61,948 bases of DNA, from NCBI GenBank assembly GCA_947168045.1, contig CAMVKN010000015.1:1-61948 (forward strand), given 5' to 3'. The notes beneath the pieces were generated by a model, which did not search any database, had not been told where the DNA came from, and saw only the letters and a list, made by a program, of their open reading frames with translations. Shown here piece by piece: positions 1-9,480 of the stretch; within the stretch, counting starts at the first letter, position 1, and each line of letters starts with the position of its first letter. Both the position numbers and the translations under genes were made by a program. The stretch comes from an uncultured Prevotellaceae bacterium. GTDB lineage: Bacteria > Bacteroidota > Bacteroidia > Bacteroidales > Bacteroidaceae.

Positions 1-80
1 AACAACTTGTAAGTCAGCCGGTTAAGAGCCATAGGTGCACTTAGTGCACCAATTCTCGCGCGTGTGCGCGCGTTGGAAAG
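1..80. repeat. Copy of a dispersed intergenic repeat module
   Basis: Two short modules follow one another: a segment resembling CAACNACTTGYAAGTCAG, then AGGTGCACTTAGTGCACC, then an alternating CG stretch. The first two recur in the same order at about 29050-29105. The CG stretch recurs, inverted, at about 14648-14667. No gene is seen before the GH43 stop codon at 168. Confidence 0.5.
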
Positions 81-167
81 AAAGTAAGCGCAGAGATTAG
101 GACTGTTGCGATAATGTAAGATAAATCTCTTTTTTCAATTTGTCTACGTCAGGAAGTCGAGTGCACA

Positions 168-1754
168 CTACCTATCGACGGTGTAGCTGAAGTAGTCGAA
201 ACAGGCGGCGCCGCCCGTTGCTGTGCCGGTGGTATAGGCAAAGAGCCCTACACGCGAACCCTTCCAGTAGCCCATGCGCAGTGCGAAGGGCTGACCCGCA
301 GGCGTGAAGTGGCGCCCATCGGTGCTGATGGCAAACTGATGCGTGTTCGCAGCACTGTCAATGGTGACGCGCAGAAAGACCACACTGCGCTGGCACGGGG
401 CCACCAGCTGGCGCTCGCCGTCACGCTCGACGAAGAAGTGCAGCCGGCCCTTCTCACGGCAAACGCCGACGGCCATGAGCGTCTTGCCCGTGCAGAGCAT
501 CCCGGCATGGTCGCCATCGCGCAGCTGCGAGCAGTCGAGTCGCGTGGTGGCCTGGCTCTCATAGCCCACCGTCTTCTGCGACAGCTGGTTGCGTGCCTCC
601 CTCAGTCCGGCGGCGGGCAGCACATGAAGCGTAAGCCAGCCACGGCGCTCATCAAGGCTCCATGCTGAGTCCACGGGGTTGTGGTTCCACTGCCACTGCA
701 GGCCGAGGGCACGCTGCCGCTGTCCCACCCAGTAGCGGCGCGACGCGGAGAAGTCGTCTGAGCAGCCCCCCTCCACAGGCACGCCTTCGGTCAGCTGTGG
801 TGCCTGTGCTATGGGGTTCGTCCACACGGCCACTGGCTCGCCGATGCCATTGCCATCGATGTCGACCCCCATCAGCGGCCAGTCGTCCTTCCATCGAGCA
901 GGCTGCAGGTGTACCACGCGACCGCGGGGATGCGTCTCCTGAAAGTGGAAGAACCACCATGTGCTGTCAGCGGGCACGTCGACCAAGGCCCCCTGGTGGG
1001 GTCCGTTGACGCTGGTGGAGCCCTGCTCCAGCACCACGCGCTTCTCGTATGGCCCGTAGACACTGCGCGAGCGCAACACCGTCTGCCATCCCTGCCCTAC
1101 CCCACCCTCGGGAATGATGAGATAGTAATAGCCATGGCGCTTGAGGGACTTCGTGCCCTCAGCCACGGGACCGGTATAGACCGTGACGCCGTCGTCAAGC
1201 AGCTGCCGACCATCGGCCGACATGCGGTGCACGATGATGGGACCGGCACCATGCCGGCTACGGCCGAGGTAGGCCTGGCCATCGTCGTCCCACAGCGGGC
1301 AAGGGTCTTCCCACTTCTCCACCTGCCTGACGCAGTGCAACGGGCTCCATGGCCCTGCGGCATCGTCGGCGGTGGCCATGAAAAGCCCCTCGTCGGGCGT
1401 ACAGAAATAGACATAGAAGCGCCCGTCATGGTGCCGCAGCGCCGGTGCCCACGAGCCGCCGGCATAGTGGCGGTTGGCATCCCAGCCAGGATAGTCGAAG
1501 CGGTCGAACACCTGACTGACCACCCGCCAGTGCAGCAGGTCGGCTGACTCCAGCATCTGCATGCCAAGGAAATGGAAGTCGGAGGCCACCATATAGTAGC
1601 GGTCGCCGACGCGGATGACGTCAGGGTCGCTATAGTCAGCGTTCAGCACCGGGTTCTTGAATGTGCCGTTCTGCTGGTCGCCCCAGTCGAGCGGTCGCTG
1701 TGCTCCGGCACTGGCAGCGACGACGAGTAGGGCGACGACCGCCATCGCCTTCAT
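168..1754 (-). CDS. Secreted GH43 glycoside hydrolase (xylosidase/arabinofuranosidase-like)
   Basis: This is a probable beta-xylosidase or alpha-L-arabinofuranosidase acting on plant arabinoxylan or arabinan fragments outside the cytoplasm. The predicted protein has 528 residues. A signal peptide (residues 1-19, ending A-G-A-Q) leads into a five-blade propeller with the GH43 acids in order: Asp in SDPDV near residue 43, the pKa-tuning Asp in WEDP at 150, and the acid Glu in AEGT at 199. The C-terminal 200 residues look like the beta-sandwich found in GH43 xylosidases. I chose the ATG at 1754 because it gives a clean signal peptide. An upstream ATG at 1817 would add 21 residues with a second hydrophobic run. 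A near-perfect promoter lies at 1869-1899. The gene stands alone and substrate is inferred from family only. Confidence 0.88.
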   Translation of the reverse strand: MKAMAVVALLVVAASAGAQRPLDWGDQQNGTFKNPVLNADYSDPDVIRVGDRYYMVASDFHFLGMQMLESADLLHWRVVSQVFDRFDYPGWDANRHYAGGSWAPALRHHDGRFYVYFCTPDEGLFMATADDAAGPWSPLHCVRQVEKWEDPCPLWDDDGQAYLGRSRHGAGPIIVHRMSADGRQLLDDGVTVYTGPVAEGTKSLKRHGYYYLIIPEGGVGQGWQTVLRSRSVYGPYEKRVVLEQGSTSVNGPHQGALVDVPADSTWWFFHFQETHPRGRVVHLQPARWKDDWPLMGVDIDGNGIGEPVAVWTNPIAQAPQLTEGVPVEGGCSDDFSASRRYWVGQRQRALGLQWQWNHNPVDSAWSLDERRGWLTLHVLPAAGLREARNQLSQKTVGYESQATTRLDCSQLRDGDHAGMLCTGKTLMAVGVCREKGRLHFFVERDGERQLVAPCQRSVVFLRVTIDSAANTHQFAISTDGRHFTPAGQPFALRMGYWKGSRVGLFAYTTGTATGGAACFDYFSYTVDR

Positions 1755-1868
1755 CCTGAGGACGACGACCAGTAGCCCGCGCCACTTGCTGAGTGATTTG
1801 GCCAGTTCCCTAATCATTTTTGCTTCAGAGTGAGAAGGTTTGACATGCTACCTAAACGTAACTGGGGG

Positions 1869-1899
1869 CAAAGTTACGAATAAATGGTAAAACATCAAA
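1869..1899 (-). promoter_or_regulatory. Bacteroidales-type promoter for the GH43 gene
   Basis: On the minus strand TTTG is followed by 19 bases and then TAACTTTG, an exact match to the Bacteroidetes sigma-ABfr pattern. Transcription should start near 1863. Confidence 0.7.
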
Positions 1900-1983
1900 G
1901 CATCAGTTCGTTTTTTTTGTCGTAAAAATAGTCTCGCTTTTCTTACGCCAGACAAACGCTCAAACACGAGACGGGAAGGGGTA

Positions 1984-2898
1984 CTATAGAATCTTTTTTC
2001 GGTATTCGCTGGGCGGCATGCCCATTACCTTTGAGAACAGGCGAGAGAAATAGAGGCTGTCCTCGAATCCTAACTTATAGCATATCTGATTGATGTGCAT
2101 GTCGGTCACCTTCAGTATATGGCAGGCGTAGTCTATCTTCAGGCGGTTGAAATAAGCCAGTGGGCTGCATCCCATCTGCTGCTTGAACAATGCGGAGAAG
2201 CGTGTTGACGAATAGCCTACGTAGTCAAGGATGTCTTGGAGGGTGATGCGGCGCTCGATATTCTCTTTCATGTAGTGGACGGCAGCATCCACCACGCCTG
2301 CATTTTTGCTAACATTAAACGGCAGGCTGCTGTGGCTGGCATCTTGTTCGGCACTGCGCCGATACTGGCGCATATAGCGCAGGGAGGCGAGGTAGTAGTG
2401 CAACAAGCTGGATGCATAGCGCAGGTCCTCAATGCCCTCTCCGAAGTGGAGCGTCGACAGCATCTCCTCGAAGATGTTGTTACGATTGGCAATGTTCGAG
2501 TTCAGTGCAGCCTTCACATCCAAGGGCTTTTGCGCCCCTTCTGCATAAATGGCAGCGTGCTCGCCTCGGAAATGAACCCAGTAGATAGTCCATCTCTCGC
2601 CTTCCGCAGCACCGTATTCATGAGGAACGCCAGCCGGCAGGATGAAGTACTGGTTTCGCGCAACATTGAAAGTCTTCCCGTTCAGTCTGTAAAAGCCATG
2701 CCCGTCGATGCAGTAAATCAAGACATACTGGTCAATGCCTTTCTCACGGAGACGATAGTGGTGCTCAGCCATGGGATAATGGCCGATGTCAGTGATGAAC
2801 AGACTGCTCACCAAAGGGTCTTCCTCCTCCATCCTGACAAGCATGGGGGGCAGTACGACCGACCGCTCGCCCAAGAATCCGTCTTTCTTCTTTACCAT
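1984..2898 (-). CDS. AraC-family transcriptional regulator
   Basis: A 304-residue regulator with an N-terminal cupin-like AraC sensor domain (about 20-170, including the beta-strand pattern around VLIYCIDGHGFYRLNG) and a C-terminal pair of helix-turn-helix motifs (about 205-300). The last 40 residues carry the AraC signature (KVTDMHINQICYKLGFED, then YFSRLFSKVMG and PPSEYRKK). I chose the ATG at 2898 because a strong promoter lies just upstream at 2935-2964; the longer frame to 3018 would begin upstream of that promoter. It is divergent from the sugar porter/DUF5107 operon and probably controls it in response to a sugar. The inducer cannot be read from sequence. Confidence 0.88.
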   Translation of the reverse strand: MVKKKDGFLGERSVVLPPMLVRMEEEDPLVSSLFITDIGHYPMAEHHYRLREKGIDQYVLIYCIDGHGFYRLNGKTFNVARNQYFILPAGVPHEYGAAEGERWTIYWVHFRGEHAAIYAEGAQKPLDVKAALNSNIANRNNIFEEMLSTLHFGEGIEDLRYASSLLHYYLASLRYMRQYRRSAEQDASHSSLPFNVSKNAGVVDAAVHYMKENIERRITLQDILDYVGYSSTRFSALFKQQMGCSPLAYFNRLKIDYACHILKVTDMHINQICYKLGFEDSLYFSRLFSKVMGMPPSEYRKKIL

Positions 2899-2934
2899 AT
2901 TTGGACTGTTGTAGCCATTGTGATTATTGGTGTG

Positions 2935-2964
2935 CAAAAATACGAAATAAATTCCATACGCAAA
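2935..2964 (-). promoter_or_regulatory. Promoter for the AraC regulator
   Basis: On the minus strand TTTG, 18 bases, then TATTTTTG. This places the transcript start downstream of the longer possible start codon and so decides the start of the regulator at 2898. Confidence 0.65.
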
Positions 2965-3033
2965 ACAATTGAGGGGGAAAATCGTCCATACAATACTTAC
3001 ATTCTGTCTATATGACAAATGAATTATTTGATG

Positions 3034-3041
3034 TAATTTTG
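3034..3041 (+). promoter_or_regulatory. Minus-7 box for the sugar porter operon
   Basis: TAATTTTG lies 35 bases before the ATG at 3076. No good TTTG is seen at the usual upstream spacing, consistent with an activator-dependent promoter in this divergent AraC/transporter gap. Confidence 0.5.
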
Positions 3042-3075
3042 CACCAGAATTAAGAACATAACTAAAAACGAAGGA

Positions 3076-4374
3076 ATGATGGAACGTTTCAACAAATCAT
3101 TTGTCTATTTCATCTGCCTCGTGTCGGCCATGGGCGGTCTGCTCTTCGGCTACGACTGGGTGGTGATTGGTGGTGCCAAACCGTTCTACGAACTCTATTT
3201 TGGCATTACCGACTCGCCCCTGATGCAGGCCGTGGCCATGACGACGGCCTTGGTGGGCTGTCTGATTGGTGCGATGGTGGCCGGTGCGGCTGCCGACAAG
3301 TATGGCCGCAAGCCACTCCTGATGCTGTCAGCGGTGCTGTTCACGGTTTCGGCCATTGCCACGGGTTTGTTCAACGACTTCACCCTGTTCAACATTGCAC
3401 GCTTCGTAGGCGGTGTGGGCATCGGCGTGGCCTCGGCATTGTCACCGATGTATATTGCCGAGGTCAGTCCGGCCGAGATTCGCGGACGCATGGTATCGCT
3501 CAACCAGATGACGATTGTGCTGGGCATCCTCTCTGCACAGATAGTAAATATGTTGCTGGCGCGCGACACTTCGATAGCTGACAACATGGCATGGAACATG
3601 GAGTGGGGATGGCGCTGGATGTTCTGGGCCGAGACGCTGCCCGCTGCTCTGTTTCTCATGATGAGCTTTTTCATACCTGAGAGTCCTGTATACCTACAGC
3701 TGAAGAAGAACAACAACGCCGAGCATGGCCGTCAGGAGGCTGGTCTGCGCGAACTCTTCCAGCATAAGTATGGCCGTGTGCTGCTGCTCGGCCTCGTCAT
3801 TGCCGTGTTCCAGCAGTGGTGCGGCACCAACGTCATCTTCAACTACGCCCAGGAAATCTTTGTCAGCGCCGGCTTCGACGTCGATGGCATGTTCATCAAC
3901 ATTGTCATCACTGGCATTGCCAACGTCATCTTTACCGTTGTGGCCCTCTATACCATCGAGAAGTGGGGACGCCGCACGCTGATTCTCTTAGGGGCTGGTG
4001 GACTGGGGCTCATCTATATCGTTCTCGGAACCTGCTATTTCATGGGCATGACGGGCATACTGATGGTAGCGCTGGTGGTGGCAGCCATCTCGGTCTACGC
4101 CATGACACTCGGCCCCGTCACGTGGACGCTCTTGGCCGAAATCTTCCCCCACCGTGTGCGTGGCATTGCCATGGCCACTTGCACGTTTGCCCTGTGGGTA
4201 GGCTGCTGCACGCTCACCTTCTCATTCCCCCCGATGAACGTAGCCTTAGGTTCGAGCGGCACTTTCTGGGTCTATGGCACCATCTGCCTCTGTGCCTTCA
4301 TCTTCCTGTTCCGTCGCTGCCCAGAGACGAAAGGCAAGAGCCTGGAGCAATTAGAAAAAGAACTCATTTCTTAA
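3076..4374 (+). CDS. MFS sugar porter (sugar:H+ symporter family)
   Basis: Inner-membrane monosaccharide transporter of the sugar-porter branch of the major facilitator superfamily, 432 residues and about 12 membrane segments. Signature motifs are present in order: GGLLFGYDWVVIGG in helix 1, DKYGRKP in loop 2-3, PESPVYL after helix 6, QQWCGTNVIFNYA in helix 7, EKWGRRT in loop 8-9 and PETKGKSLEQLE at the C-terminus. These resemble XylE-type xylose, arabinose or glucose symporters. It lies 32 bases upstream of the DUF5107/TPR gene, so the two are probably co-transcribed under the divergent AraC regulator. ATG ATG at 3076 leaves two adjacent possible starts. Confidence 0.92.
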   Translation: MMERFNKSFVYFICLVSAMGGLLFGYDWVVIGGAKPFYELYFGITDSPLMQAVAMTTALVGCLIGAMVAGAAADKYGRKPLLMLSAVLFTVSAIATGLFNDFTLFNIARFVGGVGIGVASALSPMYIAEVSPAEIRGRMVSLNQMTIVLGILSAQIVNMLLARDTSIADNMAWNMEWGWRWMFWAETLPAALFLMMSFFIPESPVYLQLKKNNNAEHGRQEAGLRELFQHKYGRVLLLGLVIAVFQQWCGTNVIFNYAQEIFVSAGFDVDGMFINIVITGIANVIFTVVALYTIEKWGRRTLILLGAGGLGLIYIVLGTCYFMGMTGILMVALVVAAISVYAMTLGPVTWTLLAEIFPHRVRGIAMATCTFALWVGCCTLTFSFPPMNVALGSSGTFWVYGTICLCAFIFLFRRCPETKGKSLEQLEKELIS

Positions 4375-4406
4375 TTCCCTAACTGAAGGGTAAAAACATT
4401 CGTATT

Positions 4407-7400
4407 ATGTCAGTTAAAGCTTGGAGAGAGATAGTGACTATTCCCACCTACGAGGTGGGGCAGCCCGAGAAGAACCCGATGTTCTTAGAGAAACGAGTCT
4501 ATCAAGGCTCAAGCGGCGTGGTTTATCCATATCCCGTCATCGAGACATTGTCGGACGAAAAGGTTGACAAAGAGTATCAGGCCATCTGGCTGGAGAATGA
4601 GTATATCCTGGTGATGGTGCTGCCCGAACTGGGAGGGCGCGTGCAGATGGCCTACGACAAGATTGCCCGCCGTCACTTCGTCTACTACAACCACGTCATC
4701 AAGCCCGCCCTCGTGGGGCTCGTCGGTCCGTGGATTTCGGGCGGCATTGAGTTCAACTGGCCTCAGCACCACCGTCCTACGACCTTCATGCCCGTTGACA
4801 CCTGCATCGAGGAGAACGCCGACGGCAGTGTCAGCGTGTGGGTGAGCGAAATGGAGAAAATGTTCCACCAGAAGGGCATGGCCGGCTTCACGCTGCGTCC
4901 CGGCTGTGCCTATCTGGAAATCAAGGGCCGGCTATACAACCGTACCGACGTGCCACAGACCTTCCTCTGGTGGGCCAACCCTGCCGTGGAGGTGAACGAC
5001 CAGTACCAGAGTGTGTTCCCACCCGACATCAACGCCGTGTTCGACCATGGCAAGCGTGCCGTCTCGTCGTTCCCCATCGCTACGGGCACTTACTACAAGA
5101 TGGACTACTCGGCAGGCGTTGACATCTCGAACTATAAGAATATCTTCGTGCCGACATCATATATGGGTGTCAATTCACGCTTCAACTTTGAAGGCGGCTA
5201 TGAGAACGACACCCATGCCGGCATGCTGCATGTGGCCAGCCACCACTTCTCGCCTGGCAAGAAGCAGTGGACCTGGGGCAACGGCGACTTCGGACGTGCC
5301 TGGGACCGCAACCTGACCGACGAGGCCCCCTTAACGCCCCCCGAGGGGGGCTGGAAAGGCCATGTGTCCGACTATCGTCTCTCCCCCCAGGGGGAGCAGG
5401 AGGGGGGCCTCTTCCGTCCCTACATAGAACTGATGGCCGGTGTCTATACCGAGAACCAGCCTGACTTCACATGGCTGATGCCGTATGAGGAGAAGATGTT
5501 CACCCAGTACTTCATGCCCTATCGCGAGTTGGGCGTGGTGAAGGAGGCATCGAAGGACTTGGTGTTTAATGCCTACCCCCAGCCCCTCCCCAAGGGAGGG
5601 GAGACTGGAGTTACATTTAAGGTCTTTGCCACCTCAAAGCAGGAGGTCTGCATTATTCTGCGTAATGATAACGGTGAGGTGTACTACAAGAAGGAGATGA
5701 CGCTTTCGCCTGAAGCCGTGCTGACCGAGACCGTCGATGTGAAGGGTGCCAAGTTCAACGAGCTGACCTTCGAAATTGTGAAGACCTTCGTCTACGGCCA
5801 GCGCACCGTCCTGCAGTGGCATGCCGAGGCCGATGAGATTCGTCCTATCCCTGACAGCGCCGAGGCCGCCCTGCTGCCTGAGCAGGTCAAGACCAACGAG
5901 CAGCTCTACCTGACGGGCATGCATCTGGAGCAGTATCGTCATGCCACGTGGCTGGCTACCGACTACTACGAGGAGGCGCTGCGCCGTGACCCCAACGACA
6001 TCCGTTGCCTGAACGCCCTCGGTCTGTGGTACATCCGCAAGGGGCGCTTCAGCAAGGCCGAAGGCTATCTGCGCAGGGCTGTCCGTCTGTCGCAGAAGCG
6101 CAACCCCAACCCCTACGACAGTGAACCCATCTACAACCTCGCCCTCGCGCTGAAATATCAAGGCAAAGCCTCTGAGGCCTACGAACTCTTCTGGAAAGCC
6201 ACATGGAGCAAGGCTTGGGCTGACGCCGGCTATTTTGAAGCTGCTAAGATTAGCACCGCCCAGGGCCGCTACGAGGATGCGCTTGACGAAATCGACCGCT
6301 GTCTCGTCAACAACTGGCATAACCATAAGGCCCGTGCCCTGAAAGCCGCCATCCTGCGCAAGCTGGGAAAGACCAGCGATGCTCTCGCCCTCATCGGCGA
6401 GTCGCTGAAGTACGACCTCTTCAACTACGGCTGCCGCTACGAGCAGTACCTTATTGAGCAGGACGAGGAGGTGCTGACAGAGATGAAGCAGATGCTGCGC
6501 AGGAGTGCCCAGAACTACGATGAGGTAGCACTCGACTACTGTGCTGCAGGTCTCACCGAGGAGGCCCGTGCCATCTGGCAGATTGCCATCGATGAGGGGG
6601 CTACCACACCCATGACCTATTACTACATGGGGAGCCTCGTCAGTTCCTCCAGCGGGTCTGAGGCTGGCGAGGGGAACGGCTTCTTCGAAATCGCAGAACG
6701 CCAGAGCCCAGACTACTGTTTCCCCAACCGCCCAGAGGATGTCATCGCGCTTGAAACGGCCAAGATAAAGAACCCGCAGGGTGCCCGTGCGCCTTACTAC
6801 CTCGGCTGTCTCTACTATGCCGCCCGTCAGTACGACCTTGCCATCCAGAACTGGGAGCGCTCGGCCAAGCTCGACCCGCAGTTCCCCACCGTCTGGCGTA
6901 ACCTGGCCCTGGGGCGTTTCAACAAACAGAACCGTCAGGATGAAGCGCTCGAATACATGGAGCGTGCCTTCCACCTCGACGAGAACGACGAGCGCATCCT
7001 CATGGAGCTCGACCAACTCTACAAGCATCTGCACCACCCGCACAAGGAGCGCCTGGCCTTCCTGCAGAAGTATCCCCAGCTCATCCAGCGCCGTGACGAC
7101 CTCGTGCTTGAGGAAATCACCCTGCTCAACCAGGTGGGCCGCTATGAGGAAGCCATGCAGCAGCTCGATGCCCACATCTTCCATCCCTGGGAGGGCGGCG
7201 AAGGCAAAGTGCCCGCACAATACCAGATTTGCCGCGTGGAGCTGGCAAAGAAAGCCATTGTGGCCAAAGATTATGACAAGGCTGAAAGACTGCTCAACGA
7301 GTGTCTGGAATATCCGCATCACCTCGGCGAGGGCAAGCTCTACGGCGCTCAGGAGAACGACTTCTACTATCTGCTCGGCATAACCTATGATGCCCTTGGC

Positions 7401-7844
7401 CAGAAGGACAAGGCCCGCGAGTGCTGGGAAGAGGCCACGAAGGGGCCGCAGGAGCCTGCTGCCGCCATGTACTACAACGACGCAAAGCCCGACAAAATCT
7501 TCTATCAGGGTCTGGCGCTTCTCAAGCTCGGACGCGAGAGCGAGGCACACGGACGCTTCTACCGCCTCATCAACTATGGCAAGCAGCACCTCTTTGAGAA
7601 ACAGGTGATGGACTACTTCGCCGTCTCCCTGCCCGACCTGCTCATCTGGGAAGAAAACCGTGAGGACGGATTGTCTGAGCTCGACACGAAGAACCTCATC
7701 CACTGCAAGTACATGCTCGCCCTCGGCTATTACGGCATGGGCGACAAGAAACACGCAGAGCGCTACCTAAAGGAAGTGGAAGAACTGGACAACAACCACC
7801 AGGGCATCCAGCAGTTCCGCACGTTGATTAACTCAGGATTGTAA
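4407..7844 (+). CDS. DUF5107 domain protein with long TPR array
   Basis: An 1145-residue protein without a signal peptide, so probably cytoplasmic. Residues about 1-420 match the DUF5107 type, whose fold is thought to resemble aldose-mutarotase-like beta-sandwiches (conserved ELGGRVQM and WISGGIEFNWPQHHRP). Residues about 500-1145 are tetratricopeptide repeats (for example ALRRDPNDIRCLNALGLWYI and AKLDPQFPTVWRNLALGRFN). Its exact reaction is not known; the coupling to a sugar porter suggests a role in processing or sensing the imported sugar. Two GC-rich palindromic repeats interrupt it in frame at 5322-5411 and 5575-5610, adding proline- and glycine-rich loops. The long minus-strand open frame inside it is only an antisense shadow. 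Confidence 0.85.
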   Translation: MSVKAWREIVTIPTYEVGQPEKNPMFLEKRVYQGSSGVVYPYPVIETLSDEKVDKEYQAIWLENEYILVMVLPELGGRVQMAYDKIARRHFVYYNHVIKPALVGLVGPWISGGIEFNWPQHHRPTTFMPVDTCIEENADGSVSVWVSEMEKMFHQKGMAGFTLRPGCAYLEIKGRLYNRTDVPQTFLWWANPAVEVNDQYQSVFPPDINAVFDHGKRAVSSFPIATGTYYKMDYSAGVDISNYKNIFVPTSYMGVNSRFNFEGGYENDTHAGMLHVASHHFSPGKKQWTWGNGDFGRAWDRNLTDEAPLTPPEGGWKGHVSDYRLSPQGEQEGGLFRPYIELMAGVYTENQPDFTWLMPYEEKMFTQYFMPYRELGVVKEASKDLVFNAYPQPLPKGGETGVTFKVFATSKQEVCIILRNDNGEVYYKKEMTLSPEAVLTETVDVKGAKFNELTFEIVKTFVYGQRTVLQWHAEADEIRPIPDSAEAALLPEQVKTNEQLYLTGMHLEQYRHATWLATDYYEEALRRDPNDIRCLNALGLWYIRKGRFSKAEGYLRRAVRLSQKRNPNPYDSEPIYNLALALKYQGKASEAYELFWKATWSKAWADAGYFEAAKISTAQGRYEDALDEIDRCLVNNWHNHKARALKAAILRKLGKTSDALALIGESLKYDLFNYGCRYEQYLIEQDEEVLTEMKQMLRRSAQNYDEVALDYCAAGLTEEARAIWQIAIDEGATTPMTYYYMGSLVSSSSGSEAGEGNGFFEIAERQSPDYCFPNRPEDVIALETAKIKNPQGARAPYYLGCLYYAARQYDLAIQNWERSAKLDPQFPTVWRNLALGRFNKQNRQDEALEYMERAFHLDENDERILMELDQLYKHLHHPHKERLAFLQKYPQLIQRRDDLVLEEITLLNQVGRYEEAMQQLDAHIFHPWEGGEGKVPAQYQICRVELAKKAIVAKDYDKAERLLNECLEYPHHLGEGKLYGAQENDFYYLLGITYDALGQKDKARECWEEATKGPQEPAAAMYYNDAKPDKIFYQGLALLKLGRESEAHGRFYRLINYGKQHLFEKQVMDYFAVSLPDLLIWEENREDGLSELDTKNLIHCKYMLALGYYGMGDKKHAERYLKEVEELDNNHQGIQQFRTLINSGL
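5322..5411. repeat. GC-rich palindromic repeat inserted in frame
   Basis: The segment starts GAGGCCCCC and ends GGGGGGCCTC (inverted ends) and holds two inner hairpins around CCCCCCGAGGGGGG and CTCCCCCCAGGGGGAG. It is read through as roughly 30 residues of the DUF5107 protein without breaking the frame. Confidence 0.6.
5575..5610. repeat. GC-rich palindromic repeat inserted in frame
   Basis: CCCCTCCC and GGGAGGGG pair across a three-base loop. The translation PQPLPKGGETG is the kind of loop peptide this repeat gives. Related copies are at 55370-55404 and 55489-55535. Confidence 0.6.
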
Positions 7845-7848
7845 CCAA

Positions 7849-7980
7849 CTAATTGGATGTAGTTAATCTGTTTCCAATTGGAGCTCCGTTGGCGGTATTA
7901 AACTGCCGCGACGACACCGTCATGGCATGAGCCACGAGGACACAGAACATCATGAATAATGATAGCAACAGCTTCTTCAT
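7849..7980 (-). CDS. Small signal-peptide ORF, probably a gene remnant
   Basis: A 43-codon frame starting with a clear signal peptide (MKKLLLSLFMMFCVLVAHA) and ending 24 residues later. Its ATG overlaps the stop codon of the GH106-like gene (ATGA), so it could be translationally coupled. The mature part has no recognisable domain. It most likely is the start of a larger exported enzyme whose body was deleted, but a genuine small exported peptide cannot be excluded. Confidence 0.4.
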   Translation of the reverse strand: MKKLLLSLFMMFCVLVAHAMTVSSRQFNTANGAPIGNRLTTSN

Positions 7981-9398
7981 GGTAGCAAAATTTCCGGATT
8001 CCATAGTTCTTTTTTCCCATCGGGGAAGACTATCTCAAACTGGGAGTCTGCTGTAAAGTGGATGGTAGTACCATCGTCGAGTTGCCGGGCGTCGGGAGCA
8101 CCGTTGAGCGGATGTCCCAGCTGTAACATGAAGTTGCAACGACGTAGGTACATAACCAGTGGCTTCAATTCTTTGGCGTTCTTGCTACGGCGGTCGAACC
8201 ATGTGCCGAACCATGGGCGCACGGCGGGCTTGCTGTTGTCACCTGGCTGGGAAATCATCACATGCAGGATGGTAGCGTTGATGCCGGCATGGAAATAGCG
8301 GTCGGCAATGGGCTTCAGCTTTTCGAAACTCCAGTCGTCTTTGGCCCACTCTGGCCAGCCGTCGGTGAAACTCTCAGCCCACACACGGTTTTTGCCACTG
8401 CGACGGGCTGCACCAAGAGCCGCATCCACCTCTTTCTGTCGGAACTTGCGGTCGTCCACCCAGAACTCTGCCGCCACCTCGTCGGCAGCACTGCCGTAGC
8501 TGATGCTGTTGGCAGGAAAGGGACTGTGGGCATAAGGTTCGCACCACGTGCGAAGTCCATACTCATGGGCTTTCTCTGTCAGTCCGCCCATATACTCTGA
8601 TGCTACGAGGTCGGCTATCAGACGGTCGAGGTCCTTTTTACAGTCTTCGTTTGTGTAGTCAAGTTCGTAGCCATAGCGCTGGCGGAACTTTACGAAGATG
8701 GAATCGGTGTAGTTCTGCTTGCCGCGCTCCCAACTGTCTACGACGACTGTGGTCAGCGTTGGGCGCTCTTTTTGTGGGATGCGGCGGAGTATCTTGCCGA
8801 TAAACGCCTCAAAGTGCTTTTGGACATGAGCTTTCGAGAGTTTGTCCACCTCAAGTCCTTGCGCTTCGGGGGAGCAGGGTGAGCACATCACGTCGGTACC
8901 CTCCTTGGTCTTGCACACCTCAATGCCCTGCGGTGTCCAATTGCGCATAGCTTCTTCGGGCTTCACCCACGGCCCGCCTGATTGGCTCCAGCCTGGACAG
9001 TTGAAGATGCCCATTTCGATGCCCAGTTCACCAGCCGTCTTCAGGGCCGTGCGCAGGTTCTTCCACCATAGACGACTTTGGAATTTGTTCTTGCCAAATG
9101 TCTGCCTCTCCCAGGGATTGTCATAGGTCGTGCGGTTGCGGATGTCGGTGGCGAGGAAGGCCAGGGTGATGCCGTTGTCCTTCATCCACTGCAGGTCGGC
9201 CTTCACGCCTTTAGGGTCTACCTGTTCGTTCACCCAGTAATAGTAGCATCCCACCCGGATGCTGTCGGGCGGGTTGAGGAACGACTGCCACAGGTTGCTT
9301 CGTATGGAGTCGTTAAAGTTGGAAAAGGGAATCTCTACACCCCACGTTGGCAGGGTGCAGAGATAAAGCAATAGAATGCAAAGTGGTTTTATTTTCAT
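7977..9398 (-). CDS. Shortened GH106-like glycoside hydrolase, secreted
   Basis: A 473-residue secreted protein (signal peptide residues 1-20) matching the catalytic TIM-barrel part of GH106 alpha-L-rhamnosidases. Family-like stretches are RVGCYYYWVNEQVDPKGVKA, NCPGWSQSGGPWVKPEEAM, VVDSWERGKQNYTD and the VWAESFTDGWPEW region. Typical family members are about 800-1100 residues with C-terminal beta-sandwich domains. Here the chain ends soon after the barrel with a short beta-rich tail, so it is either a minimal form or an internal deletion. A TAACTTTG box at 9403-9410 sits only five bases before the ATG, suggesting an almost leaderless transcript or a different real promoter. The substrate is inferred only. 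Confidence 0.62.
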   Translation of the reverse strand: MKIKPLCILLLYLCTLPTWGVEIPFSNFNDSIRSNLWQSFLNPPDSIRVGCYYYWVNEQVDPKGVKADLQWMKDNGITLAFLATDIRNRTTYDNPWERQTFGKNKFQSRLWWKNLRTALKTAGELGIEMGIFNCPGWSQSGGPWVKPEEAMRNWTPQGIEVCKTKEGTDVMCSPCSPEAQGLEVDKLSKAHVQKHFEAFIGKILRRIPQKERPTLTTVVVDSWERGKQNYTDSIFVKFRQRYGYELDYTNEDCKKDLDRLIADLVASEYMGGLTEKAHEYGLRTWCEPYAHSPFPANSISYGSAADEVAAEFWVDDRKFRQKEVDAALGAARRSGKNRVWAESFTDGWPEWAKDDWSFEKLKPIADRYFHAGINATILHVMISQPGDNSKPAVRPWFGTWFDRRSKNAKELKPLVMYLRRCNFMLQLGHPLNGAPDARQLDDGTTIHFTADSQFEIVFPDGKKELWNPEILLP

Positions 9399-9480
9399 GC
9401 TGCAAAGTTACGATTTATTTTATAATTGCAGCTGTTGTTACGAAATTTTTTATTGCTGCTTATATACTTTGGATCTTATT

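Noticed and set aside
5634..7754. 706-codon open frame on the minus strand inside the DUF5107/TPR gene
   Set aside because: It is antisense to a well-supported gene, has no promoter or family motif, and arises from codon bias in a GC-rich gene.
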